Below, one piece after another: positions 48,929 to 59,033 of a stretch of DNA of 64,000 bases. The notes under the pieces are model-generated. The model worked only from the letters and a program-made list of their open reading frames with translations, had not been told where the DNA came from and did not search any database. The translations under genes and the position numbers were made by a program. Origin of the DNA: Hydractinia symbiolongicarpus (lineage: Eukaryota; Cnidaria; Hydrozoa; Anthoathecata; Hydractiniidae); NCBI RefSeq assembly GCF_029227915.1, contig NC_079880.1, forward strand, positions 25,151,001 to 25,215,000, written 5' to 3'. How positions within the stretch are numbered: the first letter of the stretch is position 1; each line of letters opens with the position of its first letter.

Positions 48929-49589
48929 CTATTCAATTAAATGACGTATTGGATGGAATTTTTGAACGAATACGAAAATCATGTAAGAATTTTACCACCT
49001 TATGATGCTCATTTTTTTACTAAGATTATTTACTTAAACTTATTTACTTAATAGTATTTTGACAGACTGTATTTGTGTCTTGCTACTATTAAAAAATATA
49101 TTCTACTTGTTTGTAGGGCTAATTATACGCGAAATAAAGAAAAAGACTCTATTTAATTCGAACTAGCGGCGGACAAAAGATTCGTTCCATTTACAAAGAG
49201 GTCGAATAGTAGAAAGTTGATACAGTTTTATGAAATGTTCCATTCGGACCTATTATTTAGGACTCTTGTCGAAAAGGGAGGATTTTAAACAAATAAAATA
49301 ACATTCTACTGTACTTAAACTTAAAACATATATTCCTTTGAAAAAACTTTGTTTTTCTGTCCTAACTCTATCCAAACTAACATTTAGATATTTTTAGGAA
49401 TTTAACTCGGATTCCCTTAATGTCAAGAAAAAAAAAATCTTTAAAAACGTTCATAGCCTCTTTTGCTTTTGCATTCTATTCTTGGTTTGGTAATTAGTCC
49501 ACAATCATTTGAATTTTTCATTTACAAATCATTTATCTCAGCAAGAATTACTTTGTTGGCTAACTTCCCATCAGTTGCCATAACTTCAA

Positions 49590-49838
49590 TGTCAAAATTA
49601 ATCAATCAATTAATCAAAATTGTCAGTAGCAAATATCAGGATCAAAATGATCATCAAACTTTCGTCTTTAATGCAGCAATATTGATTTCCAAAGTTTGAA
49701 CTGTATCTTCTTAGGTGTTATTTAAGCCAGTAAATGGATCATCTACGTCGTTCAGCACTCCTTCCACTTCTTTCTCAGAGATACTTGCTTTTTTTTGAAG
49801 CAGCAAGATAAATCTTTGTTCGAATCAGCATTCCACGT
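49590..49838 (-). pseudogene. pogo/CENP-B-like transposase C-terminal remnant
   Basis: Minus strand: NADSNKDLSCCFKKK, a frameshift, then ISEKEVEGVLNDVDDPFTGL, a stop, and EDTVQTLEINIAALK. The order I-x-N-C-F-x-K-x...VLNDxDDPF is that of the C-terminal end of pogo/Tigger (TIGD-like) transposases. It belongs to the roughly 780-base insertion in segmental copy B. Confidence 0.55.
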
Positions 49839-49876
49839 CCAACCATATCCATTCTATATCCAATGGATATGGTTGG
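49839..49876. repeat. Perfect 15-bp inverted repeat beside the pogo remnant
   Basis: CCAACCATATCCATT (49839-49853), 8-base spacer, AATGGATATGGTTGG (49862-49876). It adjoins the transposase remnant and may be part of the insertion's structure. Confidence 0.85.
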
Positions 49877-51000
49877 TACATGATTTTTATTTTATAATAC
49901 TGCAATGAGCGATACTTAACTTTTAGAGGGCGGATTACACTTTAATCCATTGTCTGTGTGTGTGATGTGGTATTCAGGGGCTGGAATATCAATTTAATGG
50001 AGGCAAACAGTTCTACGCGTGGATGAGTCGTACAATTATCAATGATCAAGGCTATATTTTTTAGCTGCACAATGTTTACGACCCAACTTATTGGTCACCT
50101 AGCTTTTGCGTTAAACACTATATCGGCACAGTTGATTTTTTCAAACATCTTGGTTTGTTAAAGCACGAATAGGTTTAAGGGCGGTTGCAGCCTCCACAAT
50201 TCGAGACAGCACTCAGCATTTACTAACGCATAAACCAACGTATTTTTAAAACATATTTCGCCGGTAATTATGTCGTGGTAAAATTGTCTGTGCGATCACA
50301 CGTGCGTAAAGCAAGTTAGTTTAAACATAAACGTTAGCTTAAAGTTTAAACTATGGAAAATAAACATTTTTTACAGGAACTTATTTTGAGACACAGTAAA
50401 TGATAATGCTGTGAAATATGTGCGGCAGAAGTTCATGACAATAGATATTTCACTGTTGCAGAAACAAAGCGAATATATGGCATATTACCATTCAAGTATT
50501 CAAATGGATCATTAGAAATTTCACTTGATTAGAGTGGCAAACAATTACGGATATATGTTTTCATCACCAGTCCATATATAAAAACCATTTCAGAATTTTT
50601 TTAACTATATCTCAATTGTGTATACATTGAAACACTGATTAAAATAAGGTATAGAACACGCAGCACAGGTAAACCATTTGTCACAGCCCAGTAAATGGCT
50701 TATAACTTTGCGTTGTTCGAGGGCTTTTACTTTACTGCAGCCTTGATTTAAATAAGCCAAGCATGTACTTTTACGTTCACACTATGGGCTAAGGGCTTAG
50801 CGCGTCATGGGCACTATGGTAATCTCATCGTTAGCCCACAGTGAAAACCTAGCTTAACTGTCTAGTTTCACTTAAAAATTGAAACTTTTCAGCATGATAA
50901 TTCTGTACACTTCGCTAAATTTGGAGTACAATACACTATTAACTATTCCGTTAACTGTTCTATTTTTAGTAAACTTGATGTATAATTTATGGTATAGTAA

Positions 51001-52000
51001 ACGTGTCACACACTCTTAAATTAGGTCTTTACTGTAGTCATTTTTTCACCCACACACGACGTTTCTGACATTTTCCTAAATTTGTAGTTACTATACTAAA
51101 ATAATAACTGCAACGGCTGAGAGTTAAGCTTGTCTTCACTCTCTGAAGACATTTTAGTGAAAGAAAAATATCAAAAATTGATTCTCATGTATCACCTGCT
51201 AAGTTTCGATTTTATTTTAATGCTCAATAAAATTTCGACAAATCAAATTCTATTAATTGGATTAAAAACATCAAAAACGTTTAGCATTTTATTGGATCGT
51301 GTGTCATCGCCTTAAAAAATATCAAAAACATTGTGAATGACATCTTATGTCCTTCAAAATGTAAGCTCTTATGCTTATTTCGACGACCTTCACACAAGGA
51401 TTTTCTCATGCTTATGCTTATCACCTACGTCCCCAGGTTGTTTTGCTGTCTTGATACAAGAGGTGACGTCGAAAAATACCTTTGTATCGTTGACCGGGTA
51501 TTGAAATATTATCATTAGCATAAAAAATATCTCGAATTTGATTGGCTAAGAGGAGATAGATATATGATATATTCGGAGTGCATTTTTCATATTCAAAATA
51601 CAAAATATTGAAAACAATAGCGGAACTTGGCGGGACATTTTTTGTGAACAAATCGAGTTTCCAAAGCCAAACTCTTTGTTTACATTGTTTGCAAAGTGAG
51701 AGAGCAGTTCTGTGAAGTAAAATGAACGAACATCTTCTAAAAATATAGCTATACTTTATCAAAACACAATGGAAAGATTCGTTACCGCTTCTTCTTCTTA
51801 AATGGAAAATATAATCTTAAAATCAAAAAACAAAACACCACAGAAGCAATACATAACTGGATGCGTGTCTACAATACTTAGGCTGCTATAAAAGTATAGA
51901 AAGAAAAATTCCACCTTGCGATAGATAAAGTTTTCAGCTTTTTTTGTTCTGTACTCTCTTTATGACAGCAGATAATTGTTTACTTCAAAAGCAGTACTTG
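51001..52000. other. Intergenic region, nothing recognised
   Basis: Short ORFs at 51130, 51333 and 51421 show no domain or splice context. Nothing else is seen. Confidence 0.35.
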
Positions 52001-52017
52001 AAGGGTATTCTTAAATA

Positions 52018-52396
52018 ATGCGTGAGGAAGGAAAAGGGAAGAGACCAAACAAGAGTTGCAGCTTATCAAAGGAAGAGGAGGAAACTTTGTGGGAGTGCGG
52101 TCAATTTGGAAGGAGCACACCTATTGCAATTATTAACACACTGTTGTGGCTGTTTGCCCAGCACTTTAGGATGAGAGGAAGACAGGAACATTATGCAATG
52201 AAAATTGAGAGTTTTACTTTTTGAAATAATGAAAATGGTACAGAATACTTGACCAATGCTGAAGGAATTACAAAAACTAGCCAAAGTGTATTGCATGAAA
52301 AACACAGACTGTTACACCGAAAATGTTTGAAACAAAAAGCGCCCGTAGCCCAATTTCATTGTTCAAATTGTATCTATCAAAACGTCCCATTTCGGT
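52018..52396 (+). pseudogene. DUF3504 (Crypton-type recombinase-derived) fragment
   Basis: The frame opens with REEGKGKRPNKS, then LSKEEEETLWECGQFGRSTP, LLWLFAQHF and MRGRQEHYAMK. These are the signature blocks of DUF3504, found in the KIAA1958/ZMYM/QRICH1 group and derived from Crypton tyrosine recombinases. A TGA at 52222-52224 interrupts, after which the same frame continues with NGTEYLTNAEGITKTSQ and APVAQFHCSN, matching the following part of the domain (EYL...ERTTKTRQG, CPV..F). The catalytic tyrosine region is not present. Neither complete ends nor splice sites were identified, so I call it a dead fragment. Confidence 0.65.
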
Positions 52397-53338
52397 AAAA
52401 TTACTAATACTATTTCGAATATTTGGTTCAAGGCTATCCCTATGGATATGAACACAATAGATAACCTAGTCAAAATAATAATAAAAAATCGCCAATTGAC
52501 AACCAAAAAAAACAAACAAATCACTCTGCCCGAAAAACATTGGTGAAAAAGTTGGAATTCATATCAATAACTGTTCACAACATTGAAACAGGGTTGGATG
52601 CATATGACATCGGAGGTGAACAACAACAACAAGCTATATATTTGCCATTGATAACCGCGGGGCACCTTCACAAAAAAGAATAGGCCTAAATTTTTTACCT
52701 CAAACCTCTATTTCTTCCGATAATTCACGCTTAAAAAATCCAACCTTTACCATGCAACAGCAAGTTTTTCCAAGTCAGTGACCAAACAACGAATTATTTA
52801 TTCAAGTAAATTTTCTCAAGAACAGCAAAAACGTTGATTTACAATTACAAACGTTCTTCACAAAGTTGTTGTTTTAAAATAAGTTTGTAAAAAAAGTTAA
52901 AAATAGTTTCTTTAAAAAAGTTAATCAGCCATGAAATGGAATGTCTTTTTCTTCGTCAGGGACTTTCAAATCTTGAACTTTTCTCCCAAGTGCAGGTTAA
53001 TTTGAGGAGGCGGGCAGTGTTAAAAAGAGTAAAAGAGGCCATGAGAAGATGAAACTTTTGATATTTTTCATGCTAGTGCTAAACTAGTTATCGCACCAAA
53101 CTCAATATGACGTATATTTTTCTCGTTCTTTAACTTTTTCAGATATTTAACTCGCCTAAAGGCTCGTAAAATATTTTCCGCAAAAGTTAAAAATTATACG
53201 TCTATGGAGGCCGGGAGCTGCAACGCAATATTTCTTTACTTTAGAAACAAATTTAAATTGCTTTTTAATTTTAAACATGTTTTTCTTGCTAAAAATTAGT
53301 TTTTTAAAAAAAATTATAACTATAGCTTTTAGAAACCC
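52397..53338. other. Spacer, nothing recognised
   Basis: AT-rich sequence with a CAA-repeat run near 52620 and no supported gene. Confidence 0.35.
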
Positions 53339-54491
53339 ATGCGACAAAGGATTTTTAAAATAATATGGCGGGGAAAAGAAGAAATGAAGAAAGGTAAGAC
53401 AAAAGATAGAGAATCAGACCAATGTGTAGCAAAAATCAATAATTCCCGAGAATTGGTAGTGCAGACAAAGTCGTCGGGAAAGGCGAAAAAATATGAATAC
53501 ACTGGTCCCCAAGAATTCGTGCCTTTTGAATACGATGAGGTAACGATCGAGAACATCAAAGCTGCATTGAATAAACACTTTGCATCACGATTATCGATTG
53601 GGATGACTTGTGATGTATTGAGGAGAGATCGAGGCCTTTCATGTTTCAAAATGGACCATTTATATACCATCAATAAAATTGAAACATATTTGGTTTATAA
53701 AGCCTAAACATGACTTTCTTTTCTTTAGAAAGTGCCGGCGTATATTCCTGCTACAATAAAAGTGGAGCAGTGCATAGATCAGGACCATCCTCCTCCTTAT
53801 TAAATCGTAACTTTAAACTATCAATGTCCAAAATATCCAAAAAAAAGTTTACCAGCGTCGCAAATGTTGAAACTAGGCAACTTATAAAATCTGTTGTAAA
53901 GGAAGCTCAAATGACCCATGTCACTGATTTTAAATGTGGCAATATGGAATGGGAAAAAGGTACTGACATATCGTTTCGTGAAGCATGCAAGGCAAATCTT
54001 CATAAATTAGAGCGTGCAAAAGTATTTGTTCTAAAAAATTATTTGCAAATCTTTTGATAAAATAGAGCCAGTTGGTGATACACCAGAGCACGCCAAAAAG
54101 TCAGTCTTATTGCTCCTTAGCACAAAATTTTGCATCGCAGTTAAAAATGGTACTTAAGAGTAAGGAAAACAGTGGAAATTGTTTGAGCAATAATAACGTT
54201 TCATATATGGAACCCAAAATAATGACTTAGTAACAATCGAAGAATTTATTGATGTATGTTAAGAACGATGGTAGTATTTGCCTAAATCCTGATTGTGAAG
54301 TACAAACCATGGCAGAATGTTTAGTCCATTTTTCTTTTGTTAAATCAAATGGAACAATAATTTTGGTGGCCTTAAATTCTGGATCCAGAAATTGCAAAAA
54401 CCGAGGCTCTGTCGACGAAAGCAATAAACTATTGTTTTGTTCTGGGAAATTGTCAACCGTGGCCAAAGAATTGCCACCTAATACCCTTTAA
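53339..54491 (+). pseudogene. Alpha-kinase-domain protein pseudogene
   Basis: Three consecutive plus-strand frames. The first (53339-53707) ends in a region typical of cnidarian alpha-kinase proteins (PQEFVPFEYDEVTIENIK, IGMTCDVLRRDRGLSC). The second (53710-54057) carries the start of the kinase: GTDISFREACKA, then AKVFVLKNYLQ, corresponding to G-x-F-R-E-A-x-x-A...y-V-x-K-x-Y; the Lys is the nucleotide-binding one. A frame change at about 54050 leads to EHAKKSVLLLLSTKFCIAV. The third (54249-54491) has VQTMAECLVHFSFVKSNGTIILVAL, matching the A-F-x-H-x-x-(Y/F) strand. The D-(L/I)-Q-G that should follow reads L-N-S-G, so a catalytic Asp is missing. Stops between blocks and no convincing introns suggest a pseudogene, perhaps a retrocopy. 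Confidence 0.65.
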
Positions 54492-55870
54492 TTGTTAAAT
54501 AATGTATTTTTAGTGTAGATATTTTCAAAGGGATTTTAAATCCTGGATTTTGTAGAAGTTTAAAACAAAAATTTAACACGGACTAATTAAAATAATACAA
54601 CTCTTTCACTTGTAATGTAAAGTTTTCAATGTACATATGCAAATACTAATAAAGAATAATGTTTGTTTTATTGTGTATTTCTATAGTTACGTATTTAATC
54701 ACTTAGTTTCACTTGTATACGTCCCTTGGTACTCCCGTATTGTGAATTCATGTGTGTTTAAAAATTTAATTACCGAACGTGTATTTCATAGCTCATTAGG
54801 TTTTATGCTTCTTTATACACGTGCAATCCTTTTCATTTTTTGTTTATACGATTTTCGCACACTTTTATCAATTAACAAAGTGAGTTCAGGAGCGTTGTAA
54901 TATCAATCAAATCAATATTTTACAATACTTTACAATAAACTTCAAGTTCTTGGCTGTTAATTTCAAGCACTCATATTTTATAGGCAAGCTGGTAAGAGTT
55001 TTATATGGTCAATTCATGTTTTATATCAAGTACTTTGTATTTATATTTTATATTTAGTTTGAACAGTACACTACTACATTACATCGCCACCAATAACACT
55101 CATCAAATCAATCGTAATTTATTATTGTTACAAACATAGCCTACGCGCATGGCGCATTACATGGCATCTATTTTGCTCTTTAATAAAAAATACATTTTAC
55201 ATTATCTTTAGCATCAAAAGGGTGCTTCACAATAGCCTCACATTTTCTTACTAAGCTGTCAGACATGTAGTTGTGTTCATATTTGAAGGACTCCAGACAA
55301 ACCTGCAACAAGCTTCTCTTCTGACTACTGAAAACCTAAAATTGAGTTTTTGATATTTCACGGATAGAAAGATGTTTAATGTTTTTAAACATGCAATTTA
55401 TTATATATATTATTGTTTAATTATGTACATACCACATTAGGTCAAAAAATATGATTTTTGCGAATGCGGTGAGAATTCCAGACAGTGTCTTTGAATTCAT
55501 CCAACTGTTGATGCGTTAAGTGCATCATGATATACTTCAAGAGACAAAATCTTGATTTTAACATTTTATCTTTTTCTATTGTTAGCATTTATTTGAGAAA
55601 AAAGATTTTATTTACATATTTTGCATATTCTTTATTGTTGCATTGTGTTAGTATTTATTGTAGAGCTAAAGGCTTTTTAACTGGTTGTTTTTCCTTTCTT
55701 ATATTTTTATCTTTACCTGTCTTGCTCGCTATTAGGGTCATAATAATATTTTTTTTCAACCAATACAAGCTTTCCTTGAAGTACTGCGCTAAGCGTTCAT
55801 GTAATTCTCGCCACCATGGTTTGATCTATTAGAAACAAGCACAGATCTTTTAAAAGTTTATTAAAAATTA
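54492..55870. other. Intergenic region, nothing recognised
   Basis: AT-rich and hydrophobic short frames (54637-54900, 55527-55832) without recognisable content. Confidence 0.35.
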
Positions 55871-55879
55871 AGCTAAAAG

Positions 55880-56745
55880 GATAAAAGTAAGTCCTTACTT
55901 GGTTAGATGGAGAAGGTCCATATAACACTGTCTGTTGAGTCGTTTAAGTCGTCGAGTTTACACCGTAAATAAGTCTGCATTGTGGCCATAACTACTGTGT
56001 CGGTGCCTTTGTCAATTTTAAAAAAGCGGGTACAGTTTTGCATTCATATAAGTGTTCTAGGTAACACCTACCAATGAGATCAGGTTTTAAATTGGTGTCA
56101 CATGCGCAAACAAGTTTTCTGCTGACTGTATTCATACAGCCATAAATAGCTAAGACAAATGTCCAATTTTCGGTATCTCATAAGCTTGTCACGGCCATCC
56201 AACGATAATACCCAGTACATTGCTGATAAAGTTCTTTCGTTTTTTTTCTTCTTCGTACCTGGTCGTTTTTCGTTAAGCATTTCCAGGCCTATATTGTACA
56301 TAATGTTGTGTATTGCATCCGTTAGGGTATCTTCATTATCTACCGGCACCATCTAATTTTACCACGCTTCGGACATCTTCAACAGTAGTATTTACCATGT
56401 CAATATAATACATTCCAAATTTTCGTAACCCTCTGTCTAAAGTACGGCTGCTCCATACATACTGCGGATAGTCACGATACATGAAGCCCAAAATTTCTTT
56501 CCTTTGAATACCTTGTAGTACATAATTTTCTAAATTTTTGCGGTAACTATCGTTAAGTTTCCATTACAACTGCAATTTGAATGTGACTTAAGGACACGCA
56601 CAAAGGTAAAACATTGGCAGCTCCCGACCACAGTTTATTAACAGTGGAACACACAGTTTCTAAAATGAGCGGCAAGTCACCCTGGTCGTGACAAATTTCC
56701 TGATCTTTTCAGTATCCCGACTTTATCAACAGACGCAGTTGGGTA
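55880..56745 (-). pseudogene. Integrase-core (DDE/rve-like) transposon protein remnant
   Basis: Minus strand, broken across frames. In order: HDQGDLPLILETVCSTVNKLWSG split over stops (56.6 kb), VLQGIQRKEILGFM and SSRTLDRGLRKFGM (56.4-56.5 kb), then VLSLDGRDKLM (56.2 kb, the W-x-x-D-G-x-D-K-L segment with the first catalytic Asp), YGCMNTVSRK, and KIDKGTDTVVMATMQTYL (55.99 kb, the D-K-G-T-x-T segment with the second Asp). The third acidic residue (S-x-x-N-x-x-I-E-x-W-W) is not readable at 55.9 kb. This is the layout of a retroviral-type integrase core protein common as a mobile-element product in marine invertebrates. Which element class carried it is uncertain. Confidence 0.65.
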
Positions 56746-56881
56746 GGTAGGTAGCGTTAATTCCTTCGCACGTTTTTAGGATGAGTTTCCATTTTAAGCC
56801 ATCTTGAATTTTCTGACTTCCAGCGCTGTGAGGAGACAAAACCGTGGAGTGTGAAAAGTAAGTTGATTATTTAATGCTTTA
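56746..56881. other. Junction between integrase remnant and Helitron
   Basis: Short spacer; the 5' end of the Helitron is not defined. Confidence 0.3.
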
Positions 56882-57623
56882 TTGGTTTTACTGTCTGTTG
56901 TTCTAGTTCCTGAGTATATATTAAGCTTGTGTATTGAGCTTGGCACTCATTTCTATTCGTTTTCCACAGTCTCACCAATGTGGTTGCAGCCACCAATAAC
57001 ATGCTTTTTCTTTTCTTTTTGTCGTGATTTGCTGAAAATTCTGCTCTTTGCTTCTGGAAATATAGAAATGAATCCAGGTCCTCATATGAAATGTATTCAA
57101 GCTTCATTTCACCAGGGTCACGAAAAGTTTGGAAATACTGGAGGAAGACAATGCTCTTGCATATCCCTCTTCAGTATATGCTTTTCAACTTTCAAAGCAG
57201 TAAGTCGATTGGACATGCAATGACTTAGAATATATATTGGAGCAAGGTGACACATTGTATAAACAACAAAACAGTCTTGAGTTCCTCTCTGCTGCAGAAC
57301 TCCCGAAATCTATTACTATACAGCATTTAACTATAAACCTCAATTTCACAGCAGATTTCTTCGGATTTCTCAACAGAGGCTCTAATTCGCAATCTGAATT
57401 TATTCGTAACATACATAGTTGCAATGATTTCACTGGGATTTTAATTTTCATAAGTGGATACACTTTTGCAGTCATTCCAAACAAGCGCCATTACTATTTG
57501 GTAGATTCTCATAGTCGGGATGAGACAGGCATGTCTTCCGGAACAGGCTCTGCAATCATATTAAAATTTGCTGATGTTGTGCCGCTTACTGGCTACATTT
57601 TTGAAGCTTATTCTAACAGTTAA
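56882..57623 (+). pseudogene. Helitron N-terminal part: 2A-like peptide plus cysteine protease
   Basis: The first frame (56882-57223) has a hydrophobic lead (LLKILLFAS) into a 2A-like motif and then the protease start: QGHEKFG, GGRQCSC. The Cys at 57152-57154 is the likely nucleophile. A one-base frameshift near 57205 moves to a second frame, readable from 57208 (WTCNDLEYILEQGDTL) to 57623. This holds the rest of the fold: GYTFAVIPNKRHYYLVDSHSRD, where the His at 57510-57512 is the likely catalytic His, and a strand-rich end (ILKFADVVPLTGYIF). The plan resembles viral-tegument/OTU-like deubiquitinating peptidases found in animal Helitrons. The same frame continues past a stop at 57621 with PIQYELQFIAVEDD. 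Frameshift and stop make it non-functional as read. Confidence 0.65.
57056..57082 (+). other. 2A-like ribosome-skipping motif
   Basis: The codons read G-N-I-E-M-N-P-G-P, preceded by LLFAS. The consensus is D-(V/I)-E-x-N-P-G-P, so only the first Asp is changed (to Asn). If active it would separate the leader from the protease domain between the last Gly and Pro. Such motifs are known at the N-termini of non-LTR elements in cnidarians and echinoderms. Confidence 0.6.
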
Positions 57624-57716
57624 TCAAGTCCAATTCAGTACGAACTCCAGTTCATTGCAGTGGAGGATGATGTATGTTCGGCTAGTGACAGAAGTAAAAT
57701 TGTAGCAAAACACAGG

Positions 57717-57888
57717 TCTGAAGGTCAAATTTCAAGGAAAAGTTGTTTCTAATGCTAAAATAAAAAATGCTCAACGCCTGAATAAGAAAAAAGCTTCATC
57801 TGAAGGTCACATTTCAAGGAAACTTGTTCCTAATAGTAATGCTGAAATAAAAAATGCTCAATGCCTGCATAAGAAAAAAGCTTCATCT
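57717..57888 (+). repeat. Imperfect coding tandem duplication inside the Helitron
   Basis: Two consecutive copies (57717-57798 and 57799-57888) of a segment running TCTGAAGGTCA.ATTTCAAGGAAA ... AATAAAAAATGCTCAA.GCCTG.ATAAGAAAAAAGCTTCA. They translate to related Lys-rich linkers (KIKNAQRLNKKKASS and EIKNAQCLHKKKASS). The first copy is shifted in frame at its start. Confidence 0.8.
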
Positions 57889-59030
57889 CGACTTGACTGT
57901 GTAAATAAATTTCGAGAAAAAATACAAGTCGGTCCTGTTCACATTTGTGTTATATGTAATAGGTGTTTATATCGGAGATCTGTCAAGGTTTTTAAAGACC
58001 ACAATATAGACCACATGGATTATCTCAAGCCAAATGTAGTTAGTTCAGATGGCAAGAAATATATTTGTTTTACATGTTCTTCGAAAGTGTCAAAAAATAA
58101 AATTCCCTGCCAAGCAGTGTTCAACAAGTTGGATGTTATTGATATTCCAATTGAGATATCTATATTGAATAAGTTAGAGACTGCTCTGATTTCAAGGAGG
58201 TTACTTTTCAAAAAAATTGTCATTATGTCCAAAGGGCAAATGCCAAAACGCAAAGGTGCAATTTGCAATATTCCTTTTTCAGTAAGTGAGACATTCAATT
58301 CTTTGCCATGTCCATCAGGCTCTTCTGGTTTAGTTCTCATCAAGTTAAAGAAAAAGAAGATTTTCAATGGTCATGTTTATTTCGAATCTGTTTTCCCAGC
58401 GAATATTGAAAATGCATTGTTATATTTGAAAATAAATAATAACTTGTACAAAGATATTAATATCAACCTAGACCATGTTCCGTTGCAGCTGTTGAACCTT
58501 GACCATGATGAGGAAATTGTTATTGATGTAGAAAAGGAAGACTCAAGTGAATCTGAATCTGAAAACACAGTAATTGATTCAGGGGTAGGTGCTTCAGAAG
58601 TTTTTGTTATGCCATCTGAAATGAATAGTGAATTACTTAAATTAGCACCTGGTGAAGGTAAAACCCCAATGAGCATTTTGTTGGATAAGTTTTGTGAGGA
58701 ATTAGCTTTTCCTAACCTGTTACCCAATGATTGCTTTGTGTACCAAGTTGAAAGAGATATAAAATGATCACCAACGAAGTACTTTAATCAACGCTTGTTG
58801 AACTACAAGCAGGATTTTGCCTCGAATTCGGATTATATATTTTTTGCCAGTTTGTTTTACAGCAGTTAAGTTTGTCAAGCCAGATCAATATTGCTTTGAA
58901 GAAAACATTGGGTAATGTGACTGCAGGAATGTTATCTACCAGTCGTAGCTCAACAGTTAAGTCATTAATTGCTTCCGACTCTGGGTTTATGTTCATGAAT
59001 ACCATCAAGGGAAGTCCAGCATATTGGAAA
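57725..59030 (+). pseudogene. Helitron protein middle part: DUF6570 and truncated Helitron_N
   Basis: The open frame extends upstream of the ATG at 58015, from about 57725 to a TGA at 58765-58767. It contains a Cys cluster (HICVICNRCL; YICFTCSS), then the DUF6570 block: DVIDIPIEISILNKLETAL, ISRRLLFKKIVIMSKG, QMPKRKGAICNIP. An acidic Ser-rich stretch (KEDSSESESEN) follows. After the TGA the same frame gives the Helitron_N start (SPTKYFNQRLLNYKQDFAS); a one-base shift near 58855 continues with QLSLSSQINIALKK, GNVTAGMLST, and SDSGFMFMNTIKGSPAYWK, then TGA at 59031. The HUH motif that should lie further on is deleted. Within its known range the DUF6570 part is intact, so decay is recent. Confidence 0.75.
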
Positions 59031-59033
59031 TGA

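Larger units (their letters stand above)
48430..51000 (+). repeat. Segmental duplication, copy B (BTB exon 2 and downstream)
   Basis: Diverged copy of 36430-39010. Homology is interrupted between about 49310 and 50090 by an insertion containing the pogo-like remnant, and the stretch corresponding to 37560-38780 is mostly missing or unrecognisable. The outer parts (48430-49310, 50095-50300, 50880-51000) align well. Confidence 0.75.

Noticed and set aside
49800-49830. GTTCGAATC resembling a tRNA T-arm
   Set aside because: No acceptor, D-arm or anticodon arm can be folded around it; it lies in the pogo remnant.
53821-54466. Minus-strand ORFs in the alpha-kinase region
   Set aside because: Shadows of the plus-strand kinase blocks.
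58020-58727. Minus-strand ORFs of 115 and 116 codons
   Set aside because: Shadows of the Helitron DUF6570 frame on the plus strand, which has clear family motifs.
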